Positions 12,652 to 25,240 of a DNA stretch of 64,000 bases are shown piece by piece. Both the position numbers and the translations under genes were made by a program. Below the pieces are notes generated by a model. The model saw nothing but the letters and a program-made list of their open reading frames with translations, did not search any database and was not told where the DNA came from. The stretch spans positions 620,001 through 684,000 of the forward strand of contig JARVKI010000006.1 in the NCBI GenBank assembly GCA_036674765.1, given 5' to 3'. How positions within the stretch are numbered: position 1 is the first letter of the stretch; each line of letters starts with the position of its first letter. Source of the stretch: Seiridium cupressi. Lineage: Eukaryota > Ascomycota > Sordariomycetes > Amphisphaeriales > Sporocadaceae.

Positions 12652-13981
12652 ATTCCAAAGGAGGGCCAGCAAGCACAGTGGTGCCAAGTAGCCAAGATCC
12701 TAAAGCCATAGAGGCCGGTCGCCAAGCTGGAGTCTTCGCGCATGTCAACAACATCCTACCCAGGTTGCCATGATTCAAGAGGTGGCGTCGATATTCTGGT
12801 GTGGGAAATAATTTGGAGGAACGCCGTCTGTGCTACGTGAATAAGGCGTCCTATAAGAGATGCTGCAGTCAGAACTGTCCCAAGGCTGACACAAATACTC
12901 GTTGTAATTACAGGATATCATTTAAAAAAGCTCAAGATACTCTTTTCGTTGGAGCCTTCTCCACTAGATGGCAACATAAATACACCACATTAGCAGTGGT
13001 AAGGTCTCAAGTGATTCAACCTCTGAGAGACGCCCAATGCCATGGCTCGCTCGGCAAGGAAGAGAAAATTAAGCTAACACTGCCCGCATGCCGAACAATG
13101 GATGACACCCATCTTCTTTTGACCGGCTCGGTTATCATAGATCAGCTTTGGTGACGACCTCCGATTGGGTGATCTGCATTGAGTCCGCCAATCTTATAAA
13201 GCTTTGCTACTTACACCTGCATCTCGAGTAGGCAACAGACCATCGTCAATGCATAATTTATTCTCATGGTAGGACTCCGATACGGGGATGGTCATCTCGC
13301 CGCGACATGCAAGTCTTTAAATAGGTCTCGGCTGTCCGCTCCTGGCTGCTCGAAAGGGTGGGGAGTAGGACGTTGGAATTCGAGCCAGCGGCTTGCAATG
13401 AGCGTATCCTTCTGTGTACAATAGCCGTAATGTATTTTATGTTCGCCATGGTGTGAGTTTAAATCCGTCACGCTCTTTCCTTTCCGACACGATTCAAATA
13501 CACAAATATGAGAAAGAGACATTGTTCATCTCATACGTTTCATCACTACCCTTCGATCTTCAGACACTTTCACGCAACACCATCTGAGCTCATGTTGTAT
13601 GATATCCCGTATTGGATCATAAATCATGAATGTATGCTAAGAGCAATGCGATAAAAAGTCTACTGCATAGAGGTTGAGGTTGTTGTACTCGACTCGACGT
13701 GAAGAGGAACTACGTTACCAAAGTCCAAGTCACGTGGAGAAGCTAATGCGACAGAGGCGATTCGTAGCTGACATCAATCGTCTGGTCCCGGGAGGGAAAT
13801 AGCGGGTCGATCAAAGCATTGGCCAATTAAGGACCATGAATTTGGAAGCGGCAGCCTGAGGCCGCAAAAAACAGTCCAAGCTCGGCTCGTTCCATCCATT
13901 GCTCAAGATTTTGAAAAGCCTCAAAACCGCAAGCTCAACACCCGACAATCACCACCCAATTGACACTCCCCCCTCATCGCC
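12652..13981. other. Intergenic, no gene supported
   Basis: Contains the promoter of the Rieske gene (about 13800-13981, CT- and CA-rich leader just before the start). Open frames at 12801-13154 (+) and 13292-13522 (-) have no splice signals or family resemblance and were not accepted. Confidence 0.45.
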
Positions 13982-15094
13982 ATGGCGCCCCTGACCATTG
14001 CATCGCGCGCTCTTGCGCGGGAGGTTGCATCTCGATCCATCTCCTCGACCACCGTTCGGGCCCTCTCGACCTCGACGTCTCTCCGCGATGCCGCCGGTTC
14101 CTACTCGAGCCCCTTCAAGGGCGAGCAAAAGTCCACCAAGGTCCCCGACTTCAGCAAGTACGCCTCCAAGAGCGGCTTGAACACCAACAACCTGCTCAGC
14201 TACTTCATGGTCGGAACGATGGGTGCCATCACCGCTGCTGGTGCCAAATCGACAGTGCAAGGTGCGTAAGATACGGAAACGACCGAATTGGGGTCCAGAG
14301 GAATATGGCAGACAGACGTGCGAGTTGATTTAACCCTACAATCATTCGGCGTGGAATTTTTGTCTGATGCGGTTATATCGATTATTTCGAGATAGCCGAG
14401 TGCCTGGACGAAAATTCCACGCGAATAAGGAGGACCATGTCATGGAGCCAGGGGATAATGGACAAAACCGTTCGCGTCACCGGTATCAAATAGAAGCTAA
14501 CCAACACTGGTCTACAGAATTCCTGAAGAACATGTCCGCTTCCGCAGATGTGTTGGCCATGGCCAAGGTCGAAGTTGACCTCAACGCCATTCCCGAAGGC
14601 AAGAACGTCATCATCAAGTGGCGCGGCAAGCCAGTCTTCATCCGCCACCGTACACAATCCGAAATCGACGAGGCCAACAAGGTCGAGGTTTCAGCGTTAA
14701 GAGACCCCCAGGCCGACGAGGATCGTGTTCAGAAGCCGGAGTGGTTAGTTATGTTGGGTACGTATCTCGATTCTCATGGCGAAACATGCATTATAAGAGC
14801 TGGCCGTGATGCAGTTCACTTCTATGGATGTACTGGTGCCATTGCGGTGCATTGCGAACTCGTCCAAGCCTCTGCTTATCATATACATGCTAACGTGTTT
14901 CGACTTGTTTAGGTGTTTGCACGCATTTGGGTTGTGTGCCTATCGGCGAGGCTGGTGACTTTGGTGGTTGGTTCTGCCCCTGCCACGGTTCTCACTACGA
15001 CATCTCTGGGCGCATAAGGAAGGGGCCCGCTCCTCTCAACCTCGAGATCCCTGCGTACGAATTCCCTGACGAGGAGAACTTGATTATCGGTTAA
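13982..15094 (+). CDS. RIP1: Ubiquinol-cytochrome c reductase Rieske iron-sulfur subunit
   Basis: Complex III subunit whose 2Fe-2S cluster takes electrons from ubiquinol and passes them to cytochrome c1 at the inner mitochondrial membrane. Exons 13982-14261, 14518-14757 and 14913-15094, introns 256 and 155 nt (long for this window), 233 residues. The N-terminus is a mitochondrial presequence ([19 protein letters not shown], rich in Ser, Arg and Ala, no acids early). A single membrane helix lies around [20 protein letters not shown], then the flexible hinge ([19 protein letters not shown]) and the head domain. Cluster ligands are in CTHLGCVP and CPCHGSHYD: two Cys, two His and the bridging disulfide Cys are all present. 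The protein ends [10 protein letters not shown]. It is called fes-1 in Neurospora. Exon 2 codes the hinge and exon 3 the cluster loops. Confidence 0.96.
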
Positions 15095-17264
15095 GCGCAG
15101 ACACTGTACGAATACTAGACTGGCGGAAAGGGCTGGTACGACTCAACCGTTCGGTGGATAGACGTCGCGAAGAGATCGCGAGACCCGACCATTTCTTTAG
15201 ACGTTCCTTGGCGTCCGCCAATCCTGTACAAAAGACAATATTTAAGAACAACCTCGATCTCATACTCTTGTATTTTGTCATGAAATGACTTGTGCTACCT
15301 CCATGTATATTCGGCAGGCACAGTCAGTCTTCTGCAAGCAAGATCGCCCAGTAAGGACAGGATTGATAATGTGATTACCTTTGTTTTGTTGTGCACTACG
15401 ACCGAAGAATGTTCAGTTATCGGCCGGATAAATCATCTGAGACGTTACCGAACCAACATGAGGACAGGAACGGTCAAGGCAGGCAGATGTGCTTGCAGAG
15501 AAGTTTGGCTCCCCACAGCATGTATCAAGTCAAGCTCCCCTTACAAGAACTTACATGTCAGTTGATCGATCCAAAAACTGTCTTATGGCCGCTTGCCGCC
15601 GTTGTGGAACAGAACAAGTCTTATGTCGGAGTCATTCCCTTAAGTATGGTCTACTGCTGGGGCGACAGTAGTATTGAGATATGCATGCCTGGATGATCCT
15701 ATGGTGTTTGATTAGACACGGCATCGTCTACCTGATCGAATGCGAACCGATTCATGCATTGAAACAAGCTTTAATAAAGCCCTCCCTTATACACTTGAAT
15801 TGACTCAGGCGGTCATGCTGTGATTACCCAGTTGGCGAGCTTCACCTACATATTGGTCCTGATCGTTGTCTCTGATTTCTTCCTTGCACATCCTCGGACT
15901 CTCTGATGGAGAGATGGTGCATGTGACCTATCTAGAGTCACTTACAGACATGATCAGCTGTAGGCTCATCGCATCATCCACAGGCGCTGCTAAGCGAGCT
16001 AGGTGAGTGCTCCGGTACGCGCGGTGGTGCGGACACCCATCCTCCCATCTGAAGTTCAAGGCGGATGATGCTATAGCAACCTGGTAGCAATCCGGAAGTC
16101 GGTCATCTGAACAGCTGCAGAGACAGGGTCTAGTCGTCTTTCTTTAGAAAAAGACACCCCACTGATGAGCCGTCAAATCCAGAGTACGAAGCGCTCTCGC
16201 TTCTCACAACAACAGCAACATTAAACTTTTGGAGTATGAGGAATTCTCCGCGACCCTTGCCATAGGGGCTGGAATAACCCCTGGCAGACCTAGCGCAGGG
16301 GCCATTTTTGCACGTCCACCAATCGCAATGCAACCCCCAAGCTTTGCGGCTCAAGGAATTCTGAGACACATTCGGTAAGATGTACAGTCTCATCTCATCT
16401 TCAGACTCAAAACACCAGCGCGCAACCAGATGGAGCCCGCTTTCGGTACTGTGCCTTTCTTCTACTAGCCATGCTTCTGACCGCTTCGCCGCACGCAATT
16501 CCAGAGACATGACAGTGCGTATTCCTGTGTCAATGACCAGTTCATACATGCATGCCTTCAACAGCACGATACCTGGGGCCACCCAATGCCATGTTGCTGG
16601 TCTCATGAATGGTATGACGGACCGTCCTCGCCGCTTGTGCGCTGTCGGCGGCCAATCAGCGAATCGGGCCCTGGGCCGAACATAGTCCAAGCCTTGTCAG
16701 ATCTCGCAGAGCCTCCAGGCCTGGCGCTTCGAGCATGCCCTCGTCTCCTGATGAGGTAATTGCCCCCCGGAATGTGGCATAGCCGAAGCAAAGGTATCCC
16801 GTCCCCCAACGCGGCTGCTCGAGCTCTGGACCCTGCGCTGCTCTTCGTCCAAAGATTGATCGACAAATCCTGGCTTTAGCGAGCTGCCAAGGGGCCATGT
16901 CATCTTGGGTATAGACGTCAGTCTGAATCACTCGCAACCAAATGCAGTTTCTCCAGGTAGGCGAGCGGGCCACGCGCCGGGGCATGGCAACGCTTTGGTA
17001 TCCTCAACCTCCCGCGCGTCCAAGTATATAGACTCTCGATGTGCCCCAAGTAAACTCACATTGTTTCTTCGTCCTCCTCATCCAACAATACTGTCCTTCA
17101 TTCTTCATTACATTCTTTCAGTTCTGTGAACTTTTTATTTCGTTCTATACGCTCTTTATAAGCGCCCAATTTCGAAAACACTTACCATCCTTAGGCCGGG
17201 CCTCTGCTTTGGAAATTATTGATATTACTTATACCACAACCGGCTATACTACAAATCAGTCAAG
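15095..17264. other. Long intergenic stretch with promoter of the secreted-protein gene
   Basis: About 2.2 kb. The last 250 bp before 17265 look like a strong promoter and leader: TATATA at 17025-17030 followed by a C/T-rich tract at 17045-17110. The rest has no supported gene. A 186-codon minus frame at 16130-16690 has protein-like stretches but no family match, conserved start or splice sites. Confidence 0.5.
17025..17030 (+). promoter_or_regulatory. TATA box of the secreted-protein gene
   Basis: TATATA followed by a pyrimidine-rich leader with CAACA and TTTCTTCGT stretches, a layout typical of highly expressed fungal genes. The distance to the ATG (235 bp) implies a long 5' leader. Confidence 0.45.
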
Positions 17265-18583
17265 ATGAAGTTTGAGACAAGTGCAGTTTTGTTGGCTCTG
17301 TTGGGTGTGGCTTCTGCCCGCCCTGATGCCGTCCGACGAGGATCCGCCGTGGTTGTTCGCCAGCCACCACGCGCAGGAAAGATGACCAAGTTCCGAAGAG
17401 AGGTTCCTCGTAAGTATATGGGCCAAAGGTTCACCAGCAGGACAACCGTTAATGATTCGCAGAGGAGCACTCCCACGAAGCAATCTTGCAAGCGGCCAAC
17501 ACGGCTCTCAAGCTGAATAACCCCGAGAACATCCAAGACGCCGTCTTCTCCCTGCTTGGAGACGCGGCTGCTGCACAGGGTGCTGGAGATGTTACCAACT
17601 TGGCATGTCTTCAGCAACACGTTGCTGACCAGGCTTTCACCAACGCCAAGGCCGCCGGCGATGTCGATGCCATGACTAATGCCCTGTTGTTCCGGGCCGT
17701 CGAGCGTAACACCGGCTCCGTTGGTCTGGCCTCTGCAATCTGTAGCGAGACTGCCACCAATCCTGAGGTTGCCGCCATTTCGCAGCACCAGGATCCCGCC
17801 TCGGACAACGCCGCTGCTGTAAACAAGCAGATCGTCCTTGACCTTGCTGTTCAGATCGCCTCGGTTGGCGGTGACCCTCAGCTTGCACTCCAGTCAGGTA
17901 CCTTTGCACCCGGCACGATTGGTGACCCAACCGGCAAGGGCAATGCTTGTGATGATATCGTCGACGAGGGCTGCATCGTTCAGCAGAATCTCTTGGTAGA
18001 GGACGCGACTGCTGACGAGATCGATGCTGCTGTCGCCGCGGGTGGCGCTACCGTTAGCAATGGCAGCTCTGCATCCAATGGCACGGCTACTAATGATGGT
18101 AAGTCTTGTTGTACCACCACCTCGGCCACCGCGCCTAGACCCTGTATTCCCCAATACTGCGATGCAGAAGATCCCAATGACTCAGCTGCTGACTCTTCAC
18201 AAGCCTCCGCAGATGATTCGTGCGATGACGATACTGCCACAGCTACTGCTACCGCCAGCGCAGCCGCTGCCACTGCCTCTGCCTCTGCCACTGGAACGGC
18301 CACCGCTGCCGGCGTTGATGTCAACAAGTTCACCGGCTCCACTGGCGCCGCCCCTGTTCCTGTCATCTCCTCTGCCGCCGAACGCCCCTTCAGCGTCAAC
18401 GGCGACACCTTCTTGAACATCGGTGCCGCCACCCAGCGTGCTTGCGATGTTCAGAAGAACCAGTGCGCTAATGCTGCCAACAGTGGCCAGGGCGGCTCCG
18501 CCTCCGATTGCGATGCCCAGCAACAAGCGTGCGTTGCAGCCAATGCTGCTAAGAGACGTGCCCGGGCTTTCCCCCGTTACTGA
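17265..18583 (+). CDS. Secreted Ala/Thr/Ser-rich cell-surface protein
   Basis: Exon 1 is 17265-17409, intron 17410-17462 (53 nt), then an exon to 18583. A signal peptide is clear (MKFETSAVLLALLGVASARP). A helical Ala/Asn/Asp-rich domain with paired Cys follows (residues about 50-250), then an acidic Ser/Asp segment, a Thr-Ala dipeptide repeat stretch that is probably O-glycosylated, and a C-terminal module beginning NKFTGSTGAAPVPVI and containing RPFSVNGDTFLNIGAA with four Cys. I recall that C-terminal module in many fungal secreted proteins, some of them mislabelled 'ribosomal protein s17'. No GPI signal is seen; it ends with basic residues. Cell wall or extracellular matrix is the likely location. 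A second possible intron (18099-18167) is described separately, so the length is about 422 or 399 residues. Confidence 0.7.
18099..18167 (+). other. In-frame retained intron or optional 23-codon cassette
   Basis: GTAAGT at 18099 and GATGCAG ending at 18167 bound 69 nt, exactly 23 codons with no stop. Spliced, the protein reads ...NGTATND-EDPNDSAAD...; unspliced, it gains a segment with four Cys (two adjacent). Both forms keep the frame. The donor is as good as that of the confirmed first intron, but the branch site is weak. Confidence 0.5.
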
Positions 18584-19351
18584 ATTCATGATGGCTTTGC
18601 TCGACCATGAGCGTCAATCCTGTAGCCATGTAACCGGATGACGCAAAAAGCTCGTCGTCGAGAATTGCAATCGATGGGTCATATGTGCGCAAGGATTACG
18701 AGAGTGGGAGTTAGGCTGTCTTCAATTCTGGGTGTACCATCTACGGTCCTTCTACCATATCATGAATAAATGACTTTTCATATGATATTCTTGGATTTTG
18801 TTGCCCGTCCCGGCTTGAACTGCTCGAAACTGTGCACTCTGACCAATGCTGCTCAGTGAGCCTGGCCATCTACACTGATGTGATCCAACATTGCTAGAAC
18901 AATGATAATTCAATATTCGCGTTGATTTTAGATGCATCGTTGTCTAGAACCATATATGAAATCAAGTGCATTTCATGTTGAGTGTATTGAAATCGGGACC
19001 CAGCTTTCTGTGCTAGGATTGTCATCCTACAATGTAAGTTGGCCGTAGCGGCTGTGTTAGTGGGTCTTTAACTAACCTTGCCGTCTACCTAGCATAGAGC
19101 GATGTCTTATGACAAATAATCTTTTATCAACGCTAGCTTGGAGCATAGTCATTCGAGTCTCGAGACTTCCTTTTTGTTTGCATCAACAAGTGGACCATAT
19201 CGTTCGCTGCCGCCAGCTTCCAGAGGGTCAACAGACCGGTGTCTGCTTACCACCACTACCATTGATCACGCGACGACTTGCATCATATTATAACACCCAA
19301 AACCCTGCCAGGTCCTAGCTCAACCCTCCTATCACCCCCAACTGCGCAGAG
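18584..19351. other. Intergenic, 3' end of the secreted-protein gene
   Basis: AATAAA at 18765-18770 lies about 180 bp after the stop and could be the polyadenylation signal. The remainder carries the promoter of the regulator gene at 19352; nothing else was seen. Confidence 0.4.
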
Positions 19352-21062
19352 ATGGGAGGCTTTGAGTTTGTAAATATCACAGATCCGAAGGAGGCCAAGA
19401 AGCACTCCACAAGGGTCCGACGTCATGTGATGAAGGATATCGGCAAGGCGAGGCGGAAGCAGACGCCCAGAGAGAAGCCCGGGTCAGGGATGGGCGTGGA
19501 GGAAACTCTGAGTAAAGGCTCCAGTAGAGAGGTCACCGCATCAATTGGTAAAAAACGTGATATGAGTGGCATGGCTACTCGTGCAGTCGGCAGTCCGAGA
19601 GCTGAGGGTTGGATTAGCCAAATGGTATTTCCCATCGAGATGAACGAGGACAAGATGGGGCTGGTGCGTTTCCGTAAGTCGACCATGTATCATCGGTCAA
19701 TGTGAACTATATGGCACAAGTGAACATTCACTGATCAGGGGCTCTACAGTGGTGGAAGAATCACGCTATGTCTTTCGGCCATTCCGCTTCTCCTGGCTGA
19801 CCATGGGCCTCACGGACGAGGCGGCTTGGTACATAACATTGGCCAACGCTGCCGCCTGGCGTGGCGAAACACCAGGTTCGCCGAGGGATGACCATAATCG
19901 TAGTGATGAAGAGGTTGTGAGGTACTACTCGATGAGCCTCGAGTCAATCAGCAAGAGATTACAACATATTAACAAAGAGAGCGATTCCGATGGGCTGATT
20001 GTGGCTATCGCGGGGTGTATTTGCCATGATGTAAGTTCTCTTTTCTCTGTCTACTTCATGACAGTCCACGTGGTAGAGACTTGATGTTGATGGATATGTG
20101 CAGACATCACTGGGTAATATGGACAGGATGAGTGTCCATCGAGAAGGCCTAAAGCGAATCGTGGACCAGAGGGGTGGCTTGGAAAAACTGAAAAGCCCTT
20201 TGATACGGTTGGCGATAAGCTGGTAACGACCACAAGAGTCTTTTCAATTTCTCCGCAAACTGCATGCTGACATCTATGTAGGCTCGACTTGAACGCAGCA
20301 AGCTTTCTCTACACGGAACCGTATTTCGTGCCTCCGAAAGAATCTGTCATCGAAGTCGAAGATATCGGGGACGACACTAAATACCTACATACTCTGTTAG
20401 AGAGATGGGACGTTCAGTGCCCTTATCTAGGCGATATCATGGATGCCATTACCGCAGTCGCCCAGGTCGCCAATTACATCAACCAGCACAGCCACGAACC
20501 GAACTTCTGGGAGGACGACATCATCACCGCCCGGCTCCTGGGCCCTGCGTTCCACAAGGTCCTGACCATCGAGGGCCGCCAACTCCCCGACGATCCCCTG
20601 GATTCTCGATACTCCGGCATCGCGGCCCGCGAAGCATTCCGCCGCGCCGCACTGATCTTCCTCGCCGACGTCAAGATACACTGCAAGGCCGGCGCGTGGG
20701 AGCTGCCGAGGCACCTCGATGCGTTCCGGCAGATATCGCGCCTGCCGCTCGTCGACTGGGCAGTCCTGCCCGAGCTGAACATGTGGGCACACCTTGTTGC
20801 CGCGACCCAGGAAGAGGACGGCGATGAGAGGAAGTGGCACGTGGCTGTCATTGTCGGTCTCGTGCACTTCCTGCGCCTGCGGACGGGGTTCGAGGCCTTG
20901 GGTGTTGCCCGTGGTGTGATTTGGGCCGAGAGTATCATGGGAGATAAGGCAACGAAGCTGGAGCAGGAGATTGACGACCACCTCAAGACAGACGTTCTAT
21001 CGCGCCAATTGCGGGAGATGCCTTCGGATCCTGTATTTGATCCGCCGGTTGGAGAATTATAG
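19352..21062 (+). CDS. Fungal_trans_2 (DUF3468)-like regulatory protein
   Basis: Four exons: 19352-19673, 19750-20030, 20104-20222 and 20282-21062, introns 76, 73 and 59 nt, 500 residues. The N-terminus (GGFEFVNITDPKEAKKHSTRV followed by a basic R-R-H-V-M-K-D and RRKQ stretch) is the usual opening of a group of fungal nuclear proteins that carry the Fungal_trans_2 regulatory domain without a Zn2Cys6 cluster; some databases call them tachykinin-family by error. The middle has VFRPFRFSWLTMGLTDEAAW and a helical block around GLKRIVDQRGGLEKL, the typical 'hrxGlxrmvxxrGGl' pattern of that domain. The C-terminal 250 residues are helical. Role: probable transcription cofactor or regulator; target genes unknown. 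For exon 2 the acceptor at 19749 was chosen because it gives VRFLVEESRYVFRPF in frame. Confidence 0.72.
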
Positions 21063-21713
21063 TCTGGAAGTGAAAACACACACCGTTACTTGGATGACTT
21101 TTGTAACCCTTCGATCATAGGAAATTATGACGAGCCCAGGAGAGCATGAAAAGAATATTCGGGCAAACCAAATGTAATTCTTTGAAGCATTAGCGTCTAT
21201 GATTCTAAATTGATTAAACGTCACCTGATCCTCGAATCTGCGGAGGCACTAATAGTCTGTACGCTACTTTACTCACATCTCGAAAACTATGGAGGGCTGT
21301 TAAAAGCCGACAGGCTGTATGGATACCGTCAATGTATCTGCTGGGACATCATCCTTGCTGTAGGTCGCAAGGCGTCACAGAGTTGTGCATCAACCCAAAG
21401 ACCACTTAAATCAAACCATGATAAGAGGAGGTATACAGTACTACGAGACGACTCAGGCTGAAGATTCGAGAGATGCGGTTCGTTATTTGTGATCTTCTTG
21501 TCTTCCTATAATCAGACGTGCCTCGCATCAGGGAGAGGAAGTACTGGCGAGATGTCTCATATGTTGTTCAGAAATCATGATGGAATGCGCTACTTGACTT
21601 TTGTTGGTTGGTCATACACTCCTATTCATCTAGGCTAAAGTCTACACGAGGCTGGCTCTATATCCTTCCATTGTAGGAGATCATTTACGCCAATAGTGTG
21701 AATAAAGTTTTAT
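21063..21713. other. Convergent intergenic spacer
   Basis: Lies between the tails of the regulator gene and DDB1. AT-rich, with no supported coding sequence. Confidence 0.5.
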
Positions 21714-24700
21714 CTAGTGCAACCTCTTCATCTCCTCAACCAAGTTTCTCATAGCCTCTACATCAGGACCTAAGCCATTGCATATCTCTTCTTGAAGCTT
21801 CTCGTCCAAGTCCGTAAAACGCTCAATGAGCTCGCCGTCGATGAAACGGAATGGACCGGCTCCCTCCCGTTGCTCGTTGCGGAATGAGCGATACGTGTCG
21901 AATTTGATGTCTCCAAGCGATGACACGGCGCGGACGATGTTGTTCTGGAATCGAAACAACAAGTCCTGGTAGCGCGCCGAGACAATGCCGAAGAAGTAAA
22001 TACCGCCCTCAACCTATATGAACATTAGTTTACACAATGCAAAAGGCATTGGAGCTAGTGCAGTAGTGCTCTGCTTACCGTGCCAAGGAATGCTCTAGGG
22101 ACGACAATGGCATTCTCGCTCGAGTCGACATTCACTTTACGGATTCTGTTGACCATCTCGCCGAGATTCATCTCGCTCGTGATATCCATACGCTTCCTGT
22201 CTTCTTCGGTTGCGCCTTGCTCATTCGGTCTCAGGATCATAAGGTTACCATTAGCATCCGCCTCGAGCCACGATGATCCTTCAATGTGACTGACCGCCGT
22301 GGCCCAAGCAGCATGGTGATGTCTCGCCACCTCTTGCAGCTTCGCCGGCTCATCTCCCTGGGGCGGTGTGAACTCGACTAGCGTGATTGACTTCATGAGA
22401 TCCGCGACCGCGATAGTGTTGCCCTCAACAGCAAGGTCCACTGGATAGGATGACGGCCGATATGAAGCCAATCGGTCTAGCTTGGCAGTCGATGAAGTAA
22501 GCTCATTATAGCGGTAGACCACCACCGTCTTAGCAAGCCCAGCTACGATGTGTTCACCAATGACACCAAGGCATCTGCATGCACCCTTAAGATTGTGCGA
22601 TGCGATTTGGTACAAGTTGCGCTCGCTATCGATACCGAACACCAGAATACGACCCTTGATGGCATCCTTGGTGCCGGCACTAGACGGTGCTTCGTTGGGA
22701 AAACTTGTACCGACGAGAAATCTTTCGGCACGTGCACCATACGAGTCGGGAAGTCCTACACGTATCACTGCCTCGACCATCTCGAGGCCAGAGAATGAAT
22801 TCAAGACAAAGTCCTCACCAACCTTGTCGAAAATCACCTCATCCACTAGTCGGATAGAGCTGGTGATGATCTCTTCGTTGTCAATGACCTCTCTCTGAAT
22901 GCAGCCAAGTGCGAAGGCGTGTTCGTCGCGCGAATAGGCTATTCTCCTCACTGTCTGGCCCATTGGCAGACTCTGAACGTGTGTACGGCGCTCGCGATCG
23001 AGCACGGATATCTTCAGCTCATTCTCCGTGGCCACAACTATCGAATCCGGAAAGGCCTCGGAGTCGAATGGACAGACGCAAACGGCATCTTCAGCCGTCA
23101 CCGCCGAGTATATGATTCGGCCTTCGGTTGCATATATTAAGCTGGGGTGTTCACTGGTCGAGAAGACGTTATAAGTGTCGTCTGCGATTGGGAGAAGCTG
23201 CAACCGAGCATATCTAGTACCAAGGACAATGCTTTTCCGACCAGAGAGAGAGAAATCCGCAGGCGAAACATTAAACGTAATGATCAACCCATCTTCCATC
23301 GAGACGAATAGGGTCGGTCCACCGAGGGATGGTGGAATGACCTGCGCTAGGGCTAAATCTCGAGGAATCGAGGTGTTGTCATCTTTCCGTCTCAACGACT
23401 CGCTGTGCAACGGTTGTAGTGTGTTGAGATCGACTATCGATACCTTGCCGGACTTCCAGAACCCTACTACGCCAAGGCTCGGATATTGAGGTGGGAGGTG
23501 GATGCAGGCAATCTGGTCGCTATCGGCAGGCTCGTTGTGTTGTACTTGCGCCAGACCTGGTGCTAGCTGGAGAGAAATGAGGGTTTTGCCATCCACCGAG
23601 AGCAATACCCAATTATCATTCGCCGAAGCATTGGTGATCGATCCGCTATTCGGCGGTTTCCAGCTGGATATGACCATGCCTCCTTCTAGGTCTATCAGCT
23701 GTACAGCAGTTGACGTGACCTGCAAGAGGCGCTCGTTCGAAAGGTTTAAAGCCAGCAGGGTTTGCTCATTGAGCGATAGCCCCTTGAAGGCTTCAAATTC
23801 TTCGATTTCCCCGCTTGAGTCGAACGAGAACACTCTCGTCTCTAATAGGAAGGACACTAGGAGAGTGTCTATCTTGGGGGGCGACTTCGATCGAATTGGA
23901 AAGAGTGCCTGGATGCCTTCCATTTCAGCCAGAATGCCAACATCTTCCAAACCGACACCACTTCGTACACTCCGGAGACTTCCATCTTTGAACACGCCGC
24001 TGCCGGTGACAATCCTGGCTTGACCAGAGGAGTATTCATTGGTTGTCTGATCTTCGCCCTCTCGGTTGCCCATATCCATAATAGTGAAGTCTAGTACGGG
24101 CGAGATGTTGGGGACTTGTTGAACTTGCTGAAGCGTCCAGCCCTCTTCAACATTGACGTTGAAGACTTGGGAGTCTCCGTAATGAGCACCTACAAAAAGA
24201 AGATCACCTCCCATGTAGACGAGAGTGTTTGCTCTTGATGTGCTTCCGATCTTCTTCATTTCCAGTCCATCGACCACAGCGGACCCATCCAGCAGAATCT
24301 CCAAAAGCCACAAGTTGCCATAATCATCTGCGACAAAGTAGTGCGAGACATCGTACTCGGCCCATGCAACAAATATAGACGCCTCTGTCAAGGCCGTCTC
24401 GACAGTTTTCTTAGCTGCATCATCGTAGTACAGAAGTCTTGTTTCACCGACCACAATAAAGCCACCAAGCCGAGCTCGCGCCTGAGCAGCATTCCGGATT
24501 ATGTAACGCTTGTGGTCCTCCTCGCCCCGACCGACGGGTATGATCATGGCTGCGCCCGGATCCTTGATCTCGAAACGATCCACCTGGTCTCTCGGCTCGA
24601 AGCGAGATGGCTGGGTATTCTTTTCATCCGAATATAGATTGTAGGTGACCAGTTGAGCGTCGGGAACATCTGTCCGGGTTTGGTAGAGAAAGGCGACCTT

Positions 24701-25240
24701 GGGTTTGCCCGTCTCCACGTGTAGGAAGGTGGCGGATTTGATGAATAGCTCATTGATGCGACACTGATCCTGCCACTGGATATCAAGCCTTGCGTTCTTG
24801 CGTGATCCCAGACGAAGGACGTTGAGGACCCCCTCCCAAAGAAGTACAACCATGTACCTGCCAGTCGGATCTGTGATGCACTTGTCTTGACTCTGAGAGT
24901 CCCGCATGTGCTTCTCGTTCACATCGTTGAAGGACTGGATGGTCTCGAGGGCTTTGACCTCGGGGTCCCAGCCGAGGGTGAAGTAGTGGAATCGATCGGT
25001 GCCAACAAAGAGCAAGTCCAGGTCGGCGTCTTTCGGACTGATTTTCTGTAGCATTGATATGGTGCCGAAAATTGCCTTGGTATCAAAGTGGATCAGTGTG
25101 CTGGACTCATCGTCGACTTTCCAGAACTCGAGGCGATTCGCCTTTGCCATGACGAGGCACTCATCTTGGTCTGGGAACAGTTGAGCACGAACGGCATGGC
25201 GGACACTGTTCGGCCGGTGAATCGGCGCTATGTAGGCCAT
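21714..25240 (-). CDS. DDB1: DNA damage-binding protein 1 (DDB1), CUL4 adaptor
   Basis: Adaptor of the CUL4-RING ubiquitin ligase with a role in UV-lesion recognition and repair. Two exons: 22079-25240 and 21714-22013, intron 22014-22078 (65 nt); 1153 residues, close to the family's 1140. The first ATG of the frame is at 25240 (MAYIAPIHRPNSVRHA); the open frame upstream has no ATG. The sequence follows the three-propeller plan: N-terminal LFPDQDECLVMAKANRLEFW, RLLYYDDAAKKTV and DDYGNLWLLEI in propeller A, GAHYGDSQVFNVN and GSGVFKDGSLRSVRSGVGL entering propeller B, and near the end AVADLMKSITLVEF and the helical tail FDTYRSFRNEQREG-GPFRFIDGELIERF. The last exon supplies that helical C-terminal domain. 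It shares its 5' region with the ankyrin gene, and Rad4/XPC, its partner pathway, lies 11 kb away. Confidence 0.93.

Noticed and set aside
12801..13154. 117-codon plus-strand frame
   Set aside because: No conserved domain, intron or start context; composition looks noncoding.
16130..16690. 186-codon minus-strand frame
   Set aside because: No family signal, no splice sites and irregular composition; likely a chance open frame.
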